The notes beneath the pieces were generated by a model. It was not told the origin of the DNA. It did not search any database and saw nothing but the letters and a program-made list of their open reading frames with translations. A DNA stretch of 15,413 nt, taken from positions 1-15,413 of the forward strand of contig VSNH01000086.1 in NCBI GenBank assembly GCA_009774215.1. Direction: 5' to 3'. Source of the DNA: Lachnospiraceae bacterium. Lineage in GTDB: Bacteria; Bacillota; Clostridia; Lachnospirales; Lachnospiraceae. Both the position numbers and the translations under genes were made by a program. Below, piece by piece: positions 1 through 6,704 of this stretch. Each line of letters opens with the position of its first letter. Position 1 is the first letter of the stretch.

Positions 1-7
1 TTCTCCT
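1..7 (-). promoter_or_regulatory. Ribosome binding site of a gene beyond the left edge
   Basis: Read on the minus strand this is AGGAGAA, directly after the hairpin that follows the acyl carrier protein gene. It fits a Shine-Dalgarno sequence for a gene whose start codon would lie just outside the window. If so, the operon continues past the carrier protein and the hairpin is intercistronic. The start codon itself is not visible. Confidence 0.45.
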
Positions 8-74
8 GCGTGAAACTTAGTGCTTCTTGGCGTCCCGTCCTATGGCGGGACGTCTTTAGAAGCACTTTTCACGC
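8..74 (-). other. Long intercistronic hairpin overlapping the ACP stop codon
   Basis: Three nested arms are visible: GCGTGAAA (8-15) with TTTCACGC (67-74), GTGCTTCT (20-27) with AGAAGCAC (58-65), and CGTCCCG (31-37) with CGGGACG (46-52). The ACP stop codon (69-71) sits inside the outer arm. No T-run follows on the minus strand; a ribosome-site-like AGGAGAA does. It is therefore more likely an intercistronic RNA structure (stability, processing or coupling control) than a simple terminator, though a weak terminator cannot be excluded. Confidence 0.6.
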
Positions 75-293
75 TAAGCTTTCGAGATAATCCACGGCCT
101 CCTGCACCGTACGGATGCCCGCAGCCTTCTCCTCCTCGATCTCCACGTCGAAGGTGTCCTCCACCTCGCCGAGCATACTCATAAAGTCAAAGGACGAGAA
201 ACCCAGATCTTCCATAAAGCGGGATTCCGGCTTGATATCTTCCTTCTTTACTTCCACATAGTCTGTAATGATTTCCGCCAACTGATCAAACAT
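69..293 (-). CDS. Acyl carrier protein (phosphopantetheine-binding)
   Basis: A 74-residue acidic protein of acyl/peptidyl carrier size. The sequence GFSSFDFM places Ser34 where the phosphopantetheine serine of the usual DSL motif lies; the motif is divergent (S-F-D rather than S-L-D). Helix I (residues 2-15), the acidic helix II after Ser34 and the closing helix (62-73) follow the ACP pattern. The ATG has GAGG (301-304) seven bases upstream. Its neighbour in the same direction is a stand-alone condensation-domain protein, so this is probably a dedicated carrier for that enzyme rather than the fatty-acid-synthesis AcpP; no fab genes are in view. It would act in the cytoplasm, holding an acyl or aminoacyl group as a thioester. 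The attached substrate cannot be told from the sequence. Confidence 0.9.
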   Translation of the reverse strand: MFDQLAEIITDYVEVKKEDIKPESRFMEDLGFSSFDFMSMLGEVEDTFDVEIEEEKAAGIRTVQEAVDYLESLA

Positions 294-313
294 GTCTTTT
301 CCTCTTTTCTGAA

Positions 314-572
314 GCGATATATCGCGAAGAACGCGAGCAGAATCTCAAATTCTGCTCTGCGATCGCCGGAATTTGTGACGCTCCTACACAAATTCCTGAT
401 TAAAAAATCAGCGCATCAGCGTGATTTTTTAATCGCCTCCTTTTCTTAGGGAAACGCTGATTAAAGCGTTTCCCGCACCGGATTTGCGCCGCGAAGCGGC
501 ACATTCCTTTGCAAATCCGTGTGCATCCGCCGGAGGCTCTAAGGAAGTGCTGATTTAATCAGCGCTTCCTTA
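314..572. repeat. Array of at least seven tandem hairpins between condensation and ACP genes
   Basis: Nearly the whole 276-bp gap is made of consecutive inverted repeats: GCGATATATCGC (314-325); GAGCAGAAT/ATTCTGCTC (335-343/349-357); GGAATTTGTG/CACAAATTCC (368-377/387-396); GATTAAAAAATCA/TGATTTTTTAATC (398-410/422-434); GGGAAACGCT/AGCGTTTCCC (449-458/465-474); CGGATTTGC/GCAAATCCG (479-487/511-519) enclosing GCCGC-GAA-GCGGC (488-500); and a 16-bp-arm hairpin at 540-555/557-572 with one imperfect pair, whose right arm contains the condensation gene's stop codon (570-572). The word CGCTGATTAA or its complement recurs in several units. The stems differ in sequence, so it is not a direct-repeat or CRISPR array. 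It may be a composite palindromic repeat or a structured RNA spacer; the function is unknown. Confidence 0.85.
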
Positions 573-1964
573 GATTAATTTTATGATATCTCCAATCTTC
601 AGATTCGGATTTTCCGTGCCCTTGAACATGATCTTGCACATATAATAGTAGAAACGCTCCAGCGTCTCGCGGCTCACCGCCGCCACCTGATGTTCAAAGT
701 TAAAGTCCAGCCCGTTGTCATCGGGACGGTGCATCACCGTCAGATACATGGCCTGTACGGTCGCTCCGTTGGGATACCATTTCGTCTTATATCGGATATC
801 CCCGAGCTGATCTAAACCTTTTTCCTTTAAAGTCATGGGCTGGTAGGTCAGGGCCAGCGGCTCATAGGTTGCGCCCTGCGGCGTATTGTAGAGCTTGCTT
901 CTGTAAGCGAAATACTCCACCGGATTGTAATTGGTATGGCGGAATACCTCGTTCTGGCCGTTTCGAATCGCAAGAATACCGTCCATGAAAGTCTGTTCCT
1001 TGGAGAGAATTGTCCGGAACGGGAAAGAATGGATTCGCGTACCGCCCGATTTCTTTTCCATGAGGGTTGCTCTTCTGGCGTAAGCCACGTTAATGGACAC
1101 GTCGTCGTTGTCGTTCATTTTCTGCAGGTATGTGCGGATCCCCATAATCAGCAGACACTGCAGAGAGATGTGCTGCTCCTCACAAAAACGCATGAGTCTC
1201 TGGGTCGGCTCCTCCTCCAGATGAAAGATATCCAGCGCCGAATCCACTTGTGCGGTAGCGGAAAAGGCCGCCCTTGTCCCGGGGAATTTCTTCCGCGCCT
1301 CCTCCAGCTGCCCCGGTCCCAGAAGACCGTTGAAAATCGGCTCCGACTGCCCGATCAGTTTCTGGAAATACTCCCTGTCCCTCGCCTGCGCCTTGCTCCC
1401 TGCCTCGTAAGCCAGATCCTTCTCCAACTGCTCCGTGAAGGAACGCATATCAAGCGGATAAGGGTACTCAAATTTGGCGTTACAGTAAAGCTCGATCACG
1501 TCCCTCAGGAAACAAATCAGGGACTGTGCGTCCATCAGCATGTGGTCTCCCAGCACATAAAGCCCCTGACAGCCGTCCGGCGTCTTGATCATCACCACCC
1601 GGTTCAGGGGGCTGTCCTCTCTCCGGAAAGGCATCCGTGTCCAGCCTGTCATAATCTCAGCCGCCTCCTCCATGGTTTTACCCGTGAAGTCCACGTACTC
1701 GATATCCCGTTCTTCCTTTTCCGCCACATACTGATACCATTGCTCTTCCTTCTTATCGTAGGCAAAGCGCACCCGCATGGACTCACAGCGCTCATAAGCC
1801 TTATAAATCGCCTTCTTTAACTCTTCGATATCCAGCTCATACTCGATCGTCAGACTTGTGCCGATATTTACAACCTCTTTCTTCGGGCAGAAATCCATAT
1901 AGTAAATATGGAACTTCTGTGCCACTGTCAGCGGATATGCCTTGTGTCCGTTTCTTGTTTTCAT
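570..1964 (-). CDS. Stand-alone condensation-domain protein (NRPS C-domain / acyltransferase superfamily)
   Basis: A 464-residue protein of the length and layout of one condensation domain, with no adenylation or carrier domain fused. The N-terminal YPLTVAQKF segment resembles the start of such domains. The active-site region reads GDHMLMDAQS (139-148): His141 and Asp145 match the second His and the Asp of HHxxxDG, whereas the first His is Asp140 and the Gly is Ala146. The catalytic His is thus kept in a divergent motif, as in acyltransferase-type members. The C-terminal half (from about 250) carries a second lobe. The start ATG has GGAGG/GGGAG upstream, overlapping the hydrolase stop; the gap is 18 bp. 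It likely joins an acyl or aminoacyl group from the downstream carrier protein to an amine or hydroxyl. The substrate is unknown, and an alcohol acyltransferase-like role is an alternative. Confidence 0.8.
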   Translation of the reverse strand: MKTRNGHKAYPLTVAQKFHIYYMDFCPKKEVVNIGTSLTIEYELDIEELKKAIYKAYERCESMRVRFAYDKKEEQWYQYVAEKEERDIEYVDFTGKTMEEAAEIMTGWTRMPFRREDSPLNRVVMIKTPDGCQGLYVLGDHMLMDAQSLICFLRDVIELYCNAKFEYPYPLDMRSFTEQLEKDLAYEAGSKAQARDREYFQKLIGQSEPIFNGLLGPGQLEEARKKFPGTRAAFSATAQVDSALDIFHLEEEPTQRLMRFCEEQHISLQCLLIMGIRTYLQKMNDNDDVSINVAYARRATLMEKKSGGTRIHSFPFRTILSKEQTFMDGILAIRNGQNEVFRHTNYNPVEYFAYRSKLYNTPQGATYEPLALTYQPMTLKEKGLDQLGDIRYKTKWYPNGATVQAMYLTVMHRPDDNGLDFNFEHQVAAVSRETLERFYYYMCKIMFKGTENPNLKIGDIIKLI

Positions 1965-1982
1965 TACTCAATCTCCCCTCCT

Positions 1983-2942
1983 TCACATAACCTCTCCAAT
2001 AAACTCCGTCAGCGCCTTCTCATAACTCTCCATATCTTTATAGTAGCTCTCCGCGTGGGCCGCCCCCTCCACAATCAGCTTTCTCTTTGGTGACGCGCAG
2101 TGTTCATAAATTTCATCACACATGCTGCACGGCACAAAGGTGTCATTTCCACCGTGAATAAACAGAATCGGCACCTCCGCTTTCTCCACTTCCCGCTTCG
2201 AATTGCACTCGTCCATGCCGTAGCCCGCAAGCTTCCTATTCACTATATCCGCTCCCGGTATAATCGGAAAGGCAGGCAGATGATACATGGTATGCAGCAC
2301 ATGGGTAAACACTTCCTTCGGGGAAGTAAAGCCGCAGTCGGAGACGATGCCCTTCACCTGTTCCGGCAGCTTTAATCCGCTCAACATCAGAAGGGTGGCC
2401 GCCCCCATGGATGTGCCGTGCAGAAGAATCTCTGTGTCCTCGCCAAGTTTCCCGACCGCCCATCTGATCCAGCCAAGCGCGTCCTGCCTGTCCAGACATC
2501 CGAAGCCGATATATTCACCCTCGCTCTCTCCGTGCGCCCTCGCATCCGGCAGAAGCATGGCAAACCCTCTCTTCTGATAATAATCTGACAGACCGATATA
2601 GTCAGACATCCCCTGACTCGTGTAACCGTGAAAACAAATCACAATCCTCGGTTTTCCCTGCTGCGCCTGCGCCGGAAAATAGGTGGCGTGAAGCTTAAGA
2701 TCGTCAAAACTCGTCTGCCACACGTCTTCATGCGGTCTTGCAAGCATAGCCGCCTTGCGCTCTTCCATCAGCGGCATATACCGGCTCCAGTCCGTACCCG
2801 ACATCTTCATGGTGCGCTCGGTCTTTGCCCTGCCTCGCTTCATGGTGCGCCCGTAAAAATAAGCGATCTCACCGCCACAGGCTGCCGTCAGGAGTCCCGC
2901 TCCCAGCACTGTCTTTTTTAAAAATCCCATCTTTTTACTCAT
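1983..2942 (-). CDS. Membrane-anchored alpha/beta hydrolase
   Basis: A 319-residue serine hydrolase. After a short basic N-terminus, residues 9-31 form one hydrophobic stretch that could be a signal anchor. LTAAC (18-22) resembles a lipobox, but the -3 position is Thr, so a lipoprotein assignment is weak. The oxyanion region is HGYTSQG (105-111), the nucleophile elbow GTSMGAA gives Ser178, and the likely acid and base are Asp267 (GGNDTFV) and His296 (GAAHAESY). Overall it resembles the BAAT/peptidase S9-like cytoplasmic-membrane hydrolases. Its ATG overlaps the SCP2-like gene's stop by four bases (ATGA), a sign of translational coupling, and the condensation gene follows 18 bp later. In this context it could be a thioesterase, lipase or deacylase releasing or trimming an acyl product. 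The substrate is not readable. Confidence 0.85.
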   Translation of the reverse strand: MSKKMGFLKKTVLGAGLLTAACGGEIAYFYGRTMKRGRAKTERTMKMSGTDWSRYMPLMEERKAAMLARPHEDVWQTSFDDLKLHATYFPAQAQQGKPRIVICFHGYTSQGMSDYIGLSDYYQKRGFAMLLPDARAHGESEGEYIGFGCLDRQDALGWIRWAVGKLGEDTEILLHGTSMGAATLLMLSGLKLPEQVKGIVSDCGFTSPKEVFTHVLHTMYHLPAFPIIPGADIVNRKLAGYGMDECNSKREVEKAEVPILFIHGGNDTFVPCSMCDEIYEHCASPKRKLIVEGAAHAESYYKDMESYEKALTEFIGEVM

Positions 2943-3322
2943 TTTTTACTCGCCTTCTTCTCTTCCTTCTTCGCCGATTTTTTCATCTCCCGCTGCTTCG
3001 CCTCGATGATCTCCTTTAAGCGAAGCGCCTTGTCAATATTGCCTTCCACCCTAAGCTTCTGAGTGGTAAAAGCCCACACGGGATCCATTTCCCCTTCCGC
3101 GATCTTTAAAAGCACATCCGGCGCACAGATAAACTTGGCGTCCCTGTCATAATACTCGTAGGGTTCCACGTAAAGTTCTCCGTCCTTCACCTCCACGTAG
3201 AAAGCGCCGCCCGCCTCCTCGTCCTCAATATTAAATTCAAATGCCAGATGCTCATGAATGTCGCTCACATCCGCGCCCATGAATCTTCCCTTAATGTCAT
3301 AGAAAAAATCTGCGTATGTCAT
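2939..3322 (-). CDS. SCP2-like sterol/lipid-carrier domain protein
   Basis: A 127-residue protein matching the pattern of the SCP2 family: a beta-rich first part (FAFEFNIED, GAFYVEVKDGELYVEP), a middle with CAPDVLLKIAEGEMDPVWAF, and the typical close TTQKLRVEGNIDKALRLKEII (about 86-106). The last 20 residues are a Lys-rich tail (KKSAKKEEKKASKK) that may be disordered or contact membranes or nucleic acid. SCP2 proteins bind lipids or acyl chains in a hydrophobic tunnel. The ATG has AAGGAGG (3333-3339) ten bases upstream. It is the first gene of the minus-strand operon, behind the TetR-controlled promoter, and overlaps the hydrolase by four bases. A lipid-holding or presenting role for the pathway is an inference. 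Confidence 0.8.
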   Translation of the reverse strand: MTYADFFYDIKGRFMGADVSDIHEHLAFEFNIEDEEAGGAFYVEVKDGELYVEPYEYYDRDAKFICAPDVLLKIAEGEMDPVWAFTTQKLRVEGNIDKALRLKEIIEAKQREMKKSAKKEEKKASKK

Positions 3323-3379
3323 TTTACTCTTTCCTCCTTGCGGGAACGCCCGCTCCCTTCTCCCTCATCTCTATATTTT

Positions 3380-3394
3380 TCGACCCTTGGTCGA
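3380..3394. promoter_or_regulatory. TetR-type operator 1
   Basis: A perfect inverted repeat, TCGACC-CTT-GGTCGA, sits about 14 bp downstream of the -10 of the minus-strand operon promoter. Its arms recur at 3423-3437, with centres 43 bp apart, about four helical turns. Binding here would block initiation or early elongation. The assignment to the divergent TetR protein rests on position and symmetry. Confidence 0.65.
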
Positions 3395-3407
3395 TTCTAC
3401 TTCTCTA

Positions 3408-3437
3408 ACAATACCACATCTTTCGACCCGCGGTCAA
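3408..3437 (-). promoter_or_regulatory. Promoter of the SCP2-hydrolase-condensation-ACP operon
   Basis: On the minus strand, TTGACC (3432-3437) and TATTGT (3408-3413) are separated by 18 bp, fitting a housekeeping sigma promoter. The -35 lies inside operator 2, and operator 1 is just past the expected start point, the layout of a repressed promoter. The 5' leader to the SCP2-like gene would be about 80 bases. Confidence 0.6.
3423..3437. promoter_or_regulatory. TetR-type operator 2, overlapping the -35
   Basis: TCGACC-CGC-GGTCAA has the same arms as operator 1 with one mismatch in the right arm. It covers the -35 hexamer of the minus-strand promoter, so occupancy would exclude RNA polymerase. 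The same arms are not seen near lnpA. Confidence 0.6.
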
Positions 3438-3540
3438 CTCGTTTATGAAATGTATTTATTTTAATACTTTTTTCCACGCTGCCTGCCTGACACGATAATG
3501 ACAGTATTTAGAACAATATTACACAATCTCCCCCTGACGA

Positions 3541-3569
3541 TTGTCCCCGCCGATAAATTGTGGTAAAAT
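3541..3569 (+). promoter_or_regulatory. Promoter of the tetR gene
   Basis: TTGTCC (3541-3546) and TAAAAT (3564-3569) are 17 bp apart, a good housekeeping-type promoter. It would start transcription near 3576, about 87 bases before the tetR start codon. Readthrough could also serve lnpA and nahK, since no terminator is visible after tetR. Confidence 0.55.
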
Positions 3570-3586
3570 TTTCGCGAAGGCAATGA

Positions 3587-3628
3587 GCAGTGCGCAGCCG
3601 GAAAATGAAAAAAGGCAGCGCGCACTGC
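3587..3628 (+). other. Hairpin in the tetR leader
   Basis: GCAGTGCGC (3587-3595) and GCGCACTGC (3620-3628) form a perfect 9-bp inverted repeat around an A-rich 24-base loop, inside the presumed 5' leader of tetR. No T-run follows, so it is not an obvious terminator. It could be a protein-binding inverted repeat or an mRNA stability hairpin. Confidence 0.45.
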
Positions 3629-3662
3629 GAATAAATGTACCTTCACCAGAAAGGCGCTCACC

Positions 3663-4283
3663 ATGGCAGACACACAGAAATATGACCGAATTTTAGACGC
3701 GCTCCAACAGCTTATGATCGATGAGAGCATACAGAATATCTCCGTCAGTGATATCGCTACCAAAGCAGGCATTGGCAAAGGAAGCATTTATTACTATTTT
3801 CCGTCAAAAGAAGCAATTTTAGACGCGCTGATCAGGAGAAATTACGAAGCGCCTTTACAGACCGCCAAAAATCTGGCCGACCAGACGGATATCCCGCCCT
3901 TCACGCGGATGGCCATGCTGTTCCAGGCCTGCCGCAGTTCCGCGGCTGCCTTTTTGAAACAGGGCAGTGAAAAAAACAGAGCCATCACGATGCAGGAATC
4001 CGCTTATCTGCACCAGAAATACTTAAACTATCTGATCTCGGAATTAAAACCCAACCTGGCTAAGATTATCAGACAGGGCATTACCGCCGGGGAAATCCAT
4101 TTCGACTACCCGGAGGCTTTGGCCGAAATTGTGCTGATCGTCCTTGGCGTAAAGCTGAACAACACGTTCCTCTCCACCACGCCGGAAGACTGCGAGTACA
4201 CCATACGGGGACTGATTTCTCTGCTGGAGCAGGGCACGGGCCTGCCCGAAGGAACGTTAAGTTACCTGAATTTGACAGAGTAA
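3663..4283 (+). CDS. TetR/AcrR-family transcriptional regulator
   Basis: A 206-residue protein with the usual TetR architecture. The N-terminal helix-turn-helix spans about residues 24-50, with the typical ISVSDIATKAGIGKGSIYYYF segment. A helical ligand-binding and dimerisation region (about 60-195) follows and is not recognisable as to ligand. The ATG has AGAAAGG (3648-3654) eight bases upstream. It is divergent from the SCP2-hydrolase-condensation-ACP operon, whose promoter carries two matching palindromes, so it is probably that operon's repressor, perhaps sensing a fatty acid or acyl compound. It also lies 111 bp ahead of lnpA on the same strand with no clear terminator between. Co-transcription is possible, but direct control of lnpA is not supported by any operator seen there. 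Confidence 0.9.
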   Translation: MADTQKYDRILDALQQLMIDESIQNISVSDIATKAGIGKGSIYYYFPSKEAILDALIRRNYEAPLQTAKNLADQTDIPPFTRMAMLFQACRSSAAAFLKQGSEKNRAITMQESAYLHQKYLNYLISELKPNLAKIIRQGITAGEIHFDYPEALAEIVLIVLGVKLNNTFLSTTPEDCEYTIRGLISLLEQGTGLPEGTLSYLNLTE

Positions 4284-4394
4284 CCAAATCAGGCACAGCT
4301 CGATTACAGACACCACCCGATTGCGAGATCCGTTTCCCCACTTCGAATCAGCGGAAAATTTCCTAAATACCATGAAAAAGGAGGATTATCGAAC

Positions 4395-6569
4395 ATGCAA
4401 AAAGACAACCTCACCGGGCGGCTGACACTGCCCACAGATATGGATATGGTAGAAGAAACCATACGGCTGAAAAATCTCTTAGGCGCAGATGCCCTTCGGG
4501 ACTGCGACGGCACGAATATGCCCGAAGCCCTGCTGTCCCAGGACGCGAAAATTTATGCCACCTACTACACCACCAGAAAGGATAACGCCTGGGCGGAAGC
4601 GCATCCCGAGGAAATACAGCAGGAATACCTGATCAGCGACCGGGTGACCGCGAAGGATAAAACCCTGCGCATACGCCTGATGAAAGGCTTCCATACGCAG
4701 CAGCTCAAGGTCAACATCATCGACGACCCGAAGCGCTGGTGGGAAGTAATCGACAGAACGACCGGGGAGATTGTTCCCACAGATCATTGGCAGTATGACG
4801 AGAGTACGGGCGAGGTGGTGATCGACACAGTCCCCTACCATCAATACACGGTAAGTTTTCTGGCCTTCCTGATTTGGGATCCCGTGCATATGTACAACTT
4901 TATTACAAACGACTGGAAAGACGCGCCCCACCAGCTCACCTACGACGTGCGCCAGCCAAAGACGCAGGCCTACGTGAAAGAGAAGCTGCGCCGCTGGTGT
5001 GAGGAGAATCCCAGGGTGGACGTGGTTCGCTTTACCACCTTTTTCCACCAGTTTACCCTGACCTTCGACGACCAGAAGCGGGAAAAATTCGTGGAGTGGT
5101 TCGGCTACAGCGCCAGCGTCAGCCCCTACATTCTGGAACAGTTTGAAAAGTGGGCGGGCTACCCCTTCCGCCCGGAATACATCGTGGACGAGGGTTATCA
5201 CAATTCCATCTTCCGAAAGCCGTCGAAACAGTTTCTGGACTTTGTGGAATTTCAGCAGATCGAGGTGAGCAAGCTTGCCAAGGAACTGGTGGATATCGTC
5301 CACAGCTACGGCAAAGAGGCCATGATGTTTTTGGGCGACCACTGGATCGGCACCGAGCCCTTCGGCAAATATTTTAAAAACATCGGGCTGGACGCGGTGG
5401 TCGGCTCTGTGGGCGACGGCGTGACTCTGCGCATGATCTCCGACATAGAGGGCGTGAAATATACGGAAGGGCGGCTTCTGCCCTACTTCTTCCCGGACGT
5501 GTTCACCGAGGGCGGCGATCCCATCGGGGAATCGAAGGACAATTGGCTCAAGGCACGCCGCGCCATCCTACGCTCCCCCGTGGACCGGATCGGTTACGGC
5601 GGCTACCTGAAACTGGCCAGCGAGTGGCCGGGCTTTATTGACCGTATAAATCAAGTCGTGACGGAGTTCCGTGAAATCCACGCCAACATGCAGGGCTCCA
5701 AAGCTTACACCGCGCCCTTTAAGGTGGCGGTCTTAAACAGTTGGGGAAATCTGCGCCGCTGGATGGCAAATCAGGTGCACCACGCTCTCTGGTACCGGGA
5801 AATCTATTCCTATGTGGGCGTGATCGAAGCGCTCAGCGGTATGCCCATTGACGTGGAATTTATTACCTTTGAGGAGATGAAACAGGGCATCGATCCGGGG
5901 ATCCGGGTTATCATCAACGCCGGCGACGCCTACACCGCTTTCAGCGGGGGCGACAATTGGAAAGACCCCAACTTGGTCTGTACCCTGCGCCGTTTTGTGG
6001 ATGAGGGCGGCGGTTTCATTGGTGTGGGCGAACCCACCGCCTGCCAGTACCAGGGACGCTTTTTCCAGCTAAGCGACGTCCTCGGCGTGGACAGAGAGCT
6101 TGGTTTCTCCATGAGCACCGACAAGTACAACGCGCTGAACAGAGAGCATTTCATTCTGGAGGACGTGGCGGGTGACATTGACTTCGGTGAGGGAAAAAGC
6201 CGCATCTACGCGCAGGGCGAGCACTACCAGATTCTCGACATGGACGGCAGATACAGCCGCCTCGCGGTCAACGAATACGGCAAGGGACGAAGCGTCTACT
6301 TCACGGGACTGCCCTATTCCCCGCAGAACTGCCGCATCCTGCTGCGCGCCATCTACTATGCGGCGCATCGGGAGGAGGAAATGAAAAAATACTACGTCAC
6401 CGACGTGGAGACCGAGATCGCTGTCTTTGAAAAGACCGGCATGATTGCCGTGATTAACAACACCCGAGAGAATAAGGAGACTGACCTTTATATAGAAGGA
6501 ACGCTGAAAGCGCGCCTGTCTCTCGCACCTATGGAACTCAAGTGGATTGACTATAAAGAAGACCTGTGA
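4395..6569 (+). CDS. lnpA: 1,3-beta-galactosyl-N-acetylhexosamine phosphorylase (GH112)
   Basis: A 724-residue cytoplasmic enzyme, close to the ~720-750 residues typical of GH112. Family members phosphorolyse galacto-N-biose or lacto-N-biose to galactose 1-phosphate plus GalNAc or GlcNAc. Recognisable segments are VRFTTFFHQFTLTF (211-224) and GDHWIGTEPFGKYF (314-327), where Asp315 fits the catalytic acid. The TIM-barrel part is followed by a glutamine-amidotransferase-like region (about 440-655, RVIINAG and GGGFIGVGEPTACQ) and a small C-terminal beta domain. The ATG has AAGGAGG (4378-4384) ten bases upstream. GH112 also contains galactosyl-rhamnose phosphorylases; the neighbouring N-acetylhexosamine kinase strongly favours GNB/LNB. 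No signal peptide is seen, so the disaccharide must be imported; no transporter is in the window. The pathway draws on mucin O-glycans or milk oligosaccharides. Confidence 0.93.
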   Translation: MQKDNLTGRLTLPTDMDMVEETIRLKNLLGADALRDCDGTNMPEALLSQDAKIYATYYTTRKDNAWAEAHPEEIQQEYLISDRVTAKDKTLRIRLMKGFHTQQLKVNIIDDPKRWWEVIDRTTGEIVPTDHWQYDESTGEVVIDTVPYHQYTVSFLAFLIWDPVHMYNFITNDWKDAPHQLTYDVRQPKTQAYVKEKLRRWCEENPRVDVVRFTTFFHQFTLTFDDQKREKFVEWFGYSASVSPYILEQFEKWAGYPFRPEYIVDEGYHNSIFRKPSKQFLDFVEFQQIEVSKLAKELVDIVHSYGKEAMMFLGDHWIGTEPFGKYFKNIGLDAVVGSVGDGVTLRMISDIEGVKYTEGRLLPYFFPDVFTEGGDPIGESKDNWLKARRAILRSPVDRIGYGGYLKLASEWPGFIDRINQVVTEFREIHANMQGSKAYTAPFKVAVLNSWGNLRRWMANQVHHALWYREIYSYVGVIEALSGMPIDVEFITFEEMKQGIDPGIRVIINAGDAYTAFSGGDNWKDPNLVCTLRRFVDEGGGFIGVGEPTACQYQGRFFQLSDVLGVDRELGFSMSTDKYNALNREHFILEDVAGDIDFGEGKSRIYAQGEHYQILDMDGRYSRLAVNEYGKGRSVYFTGLPYSPQNCRILLRAIYYAAHREEEMKKYYVTDVETEIAVFEKTGMIAVINNTRENKETDLYIEGTLKARLSLAPMELKWIDYKEDL

Positions 6570-6704
6570 GGCGGCCGGGAAAGCCGAACCCTGCCGTAAA
6601 AGCAGGCATTCGGGCGCCGGCATCATGCGGCAGGCACATGGCGCCAGCGTGAAAAAGAACGATGTCAAAGAACATTTACGCAGTTGTAAAAAGGAGGAAC
6701 CCAC

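Noticed and set aside
314..572. CRISPR array
   Set aside because: The units are inverted repeats of differing sequence and length; there are no constant direct repeats with regular spacers and no cas genes.
936..1820. 294-codon plus-strand frame opposite the condensation gene
   Set aside because: It is a shadow frame rich in His, Arg and Leu. The minus-strand gene has a ribosome site, a family motif and operon spacing.
2880..2890. Lipoprotein signal in the alpha/beta hydrolase
   Set aside because: LTAAC resembles a lipobox, but the -3 residue is Thr, so only a hydrophobic anchor is claimed.
4272..4300. Separate lnpA promoter from TTGACA at the end of tetR
   Set aside because: The -35 is perfect, but no acceptable -10 lies 16-18 bases downstream, so it was not annotated.
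4479..5342. 287-codon frame antisense to lnpA
   Set aside because: It lies wholly inside lnpA, has no ribosome site or family motif, and its composition is that of a reverse-frame shadow.
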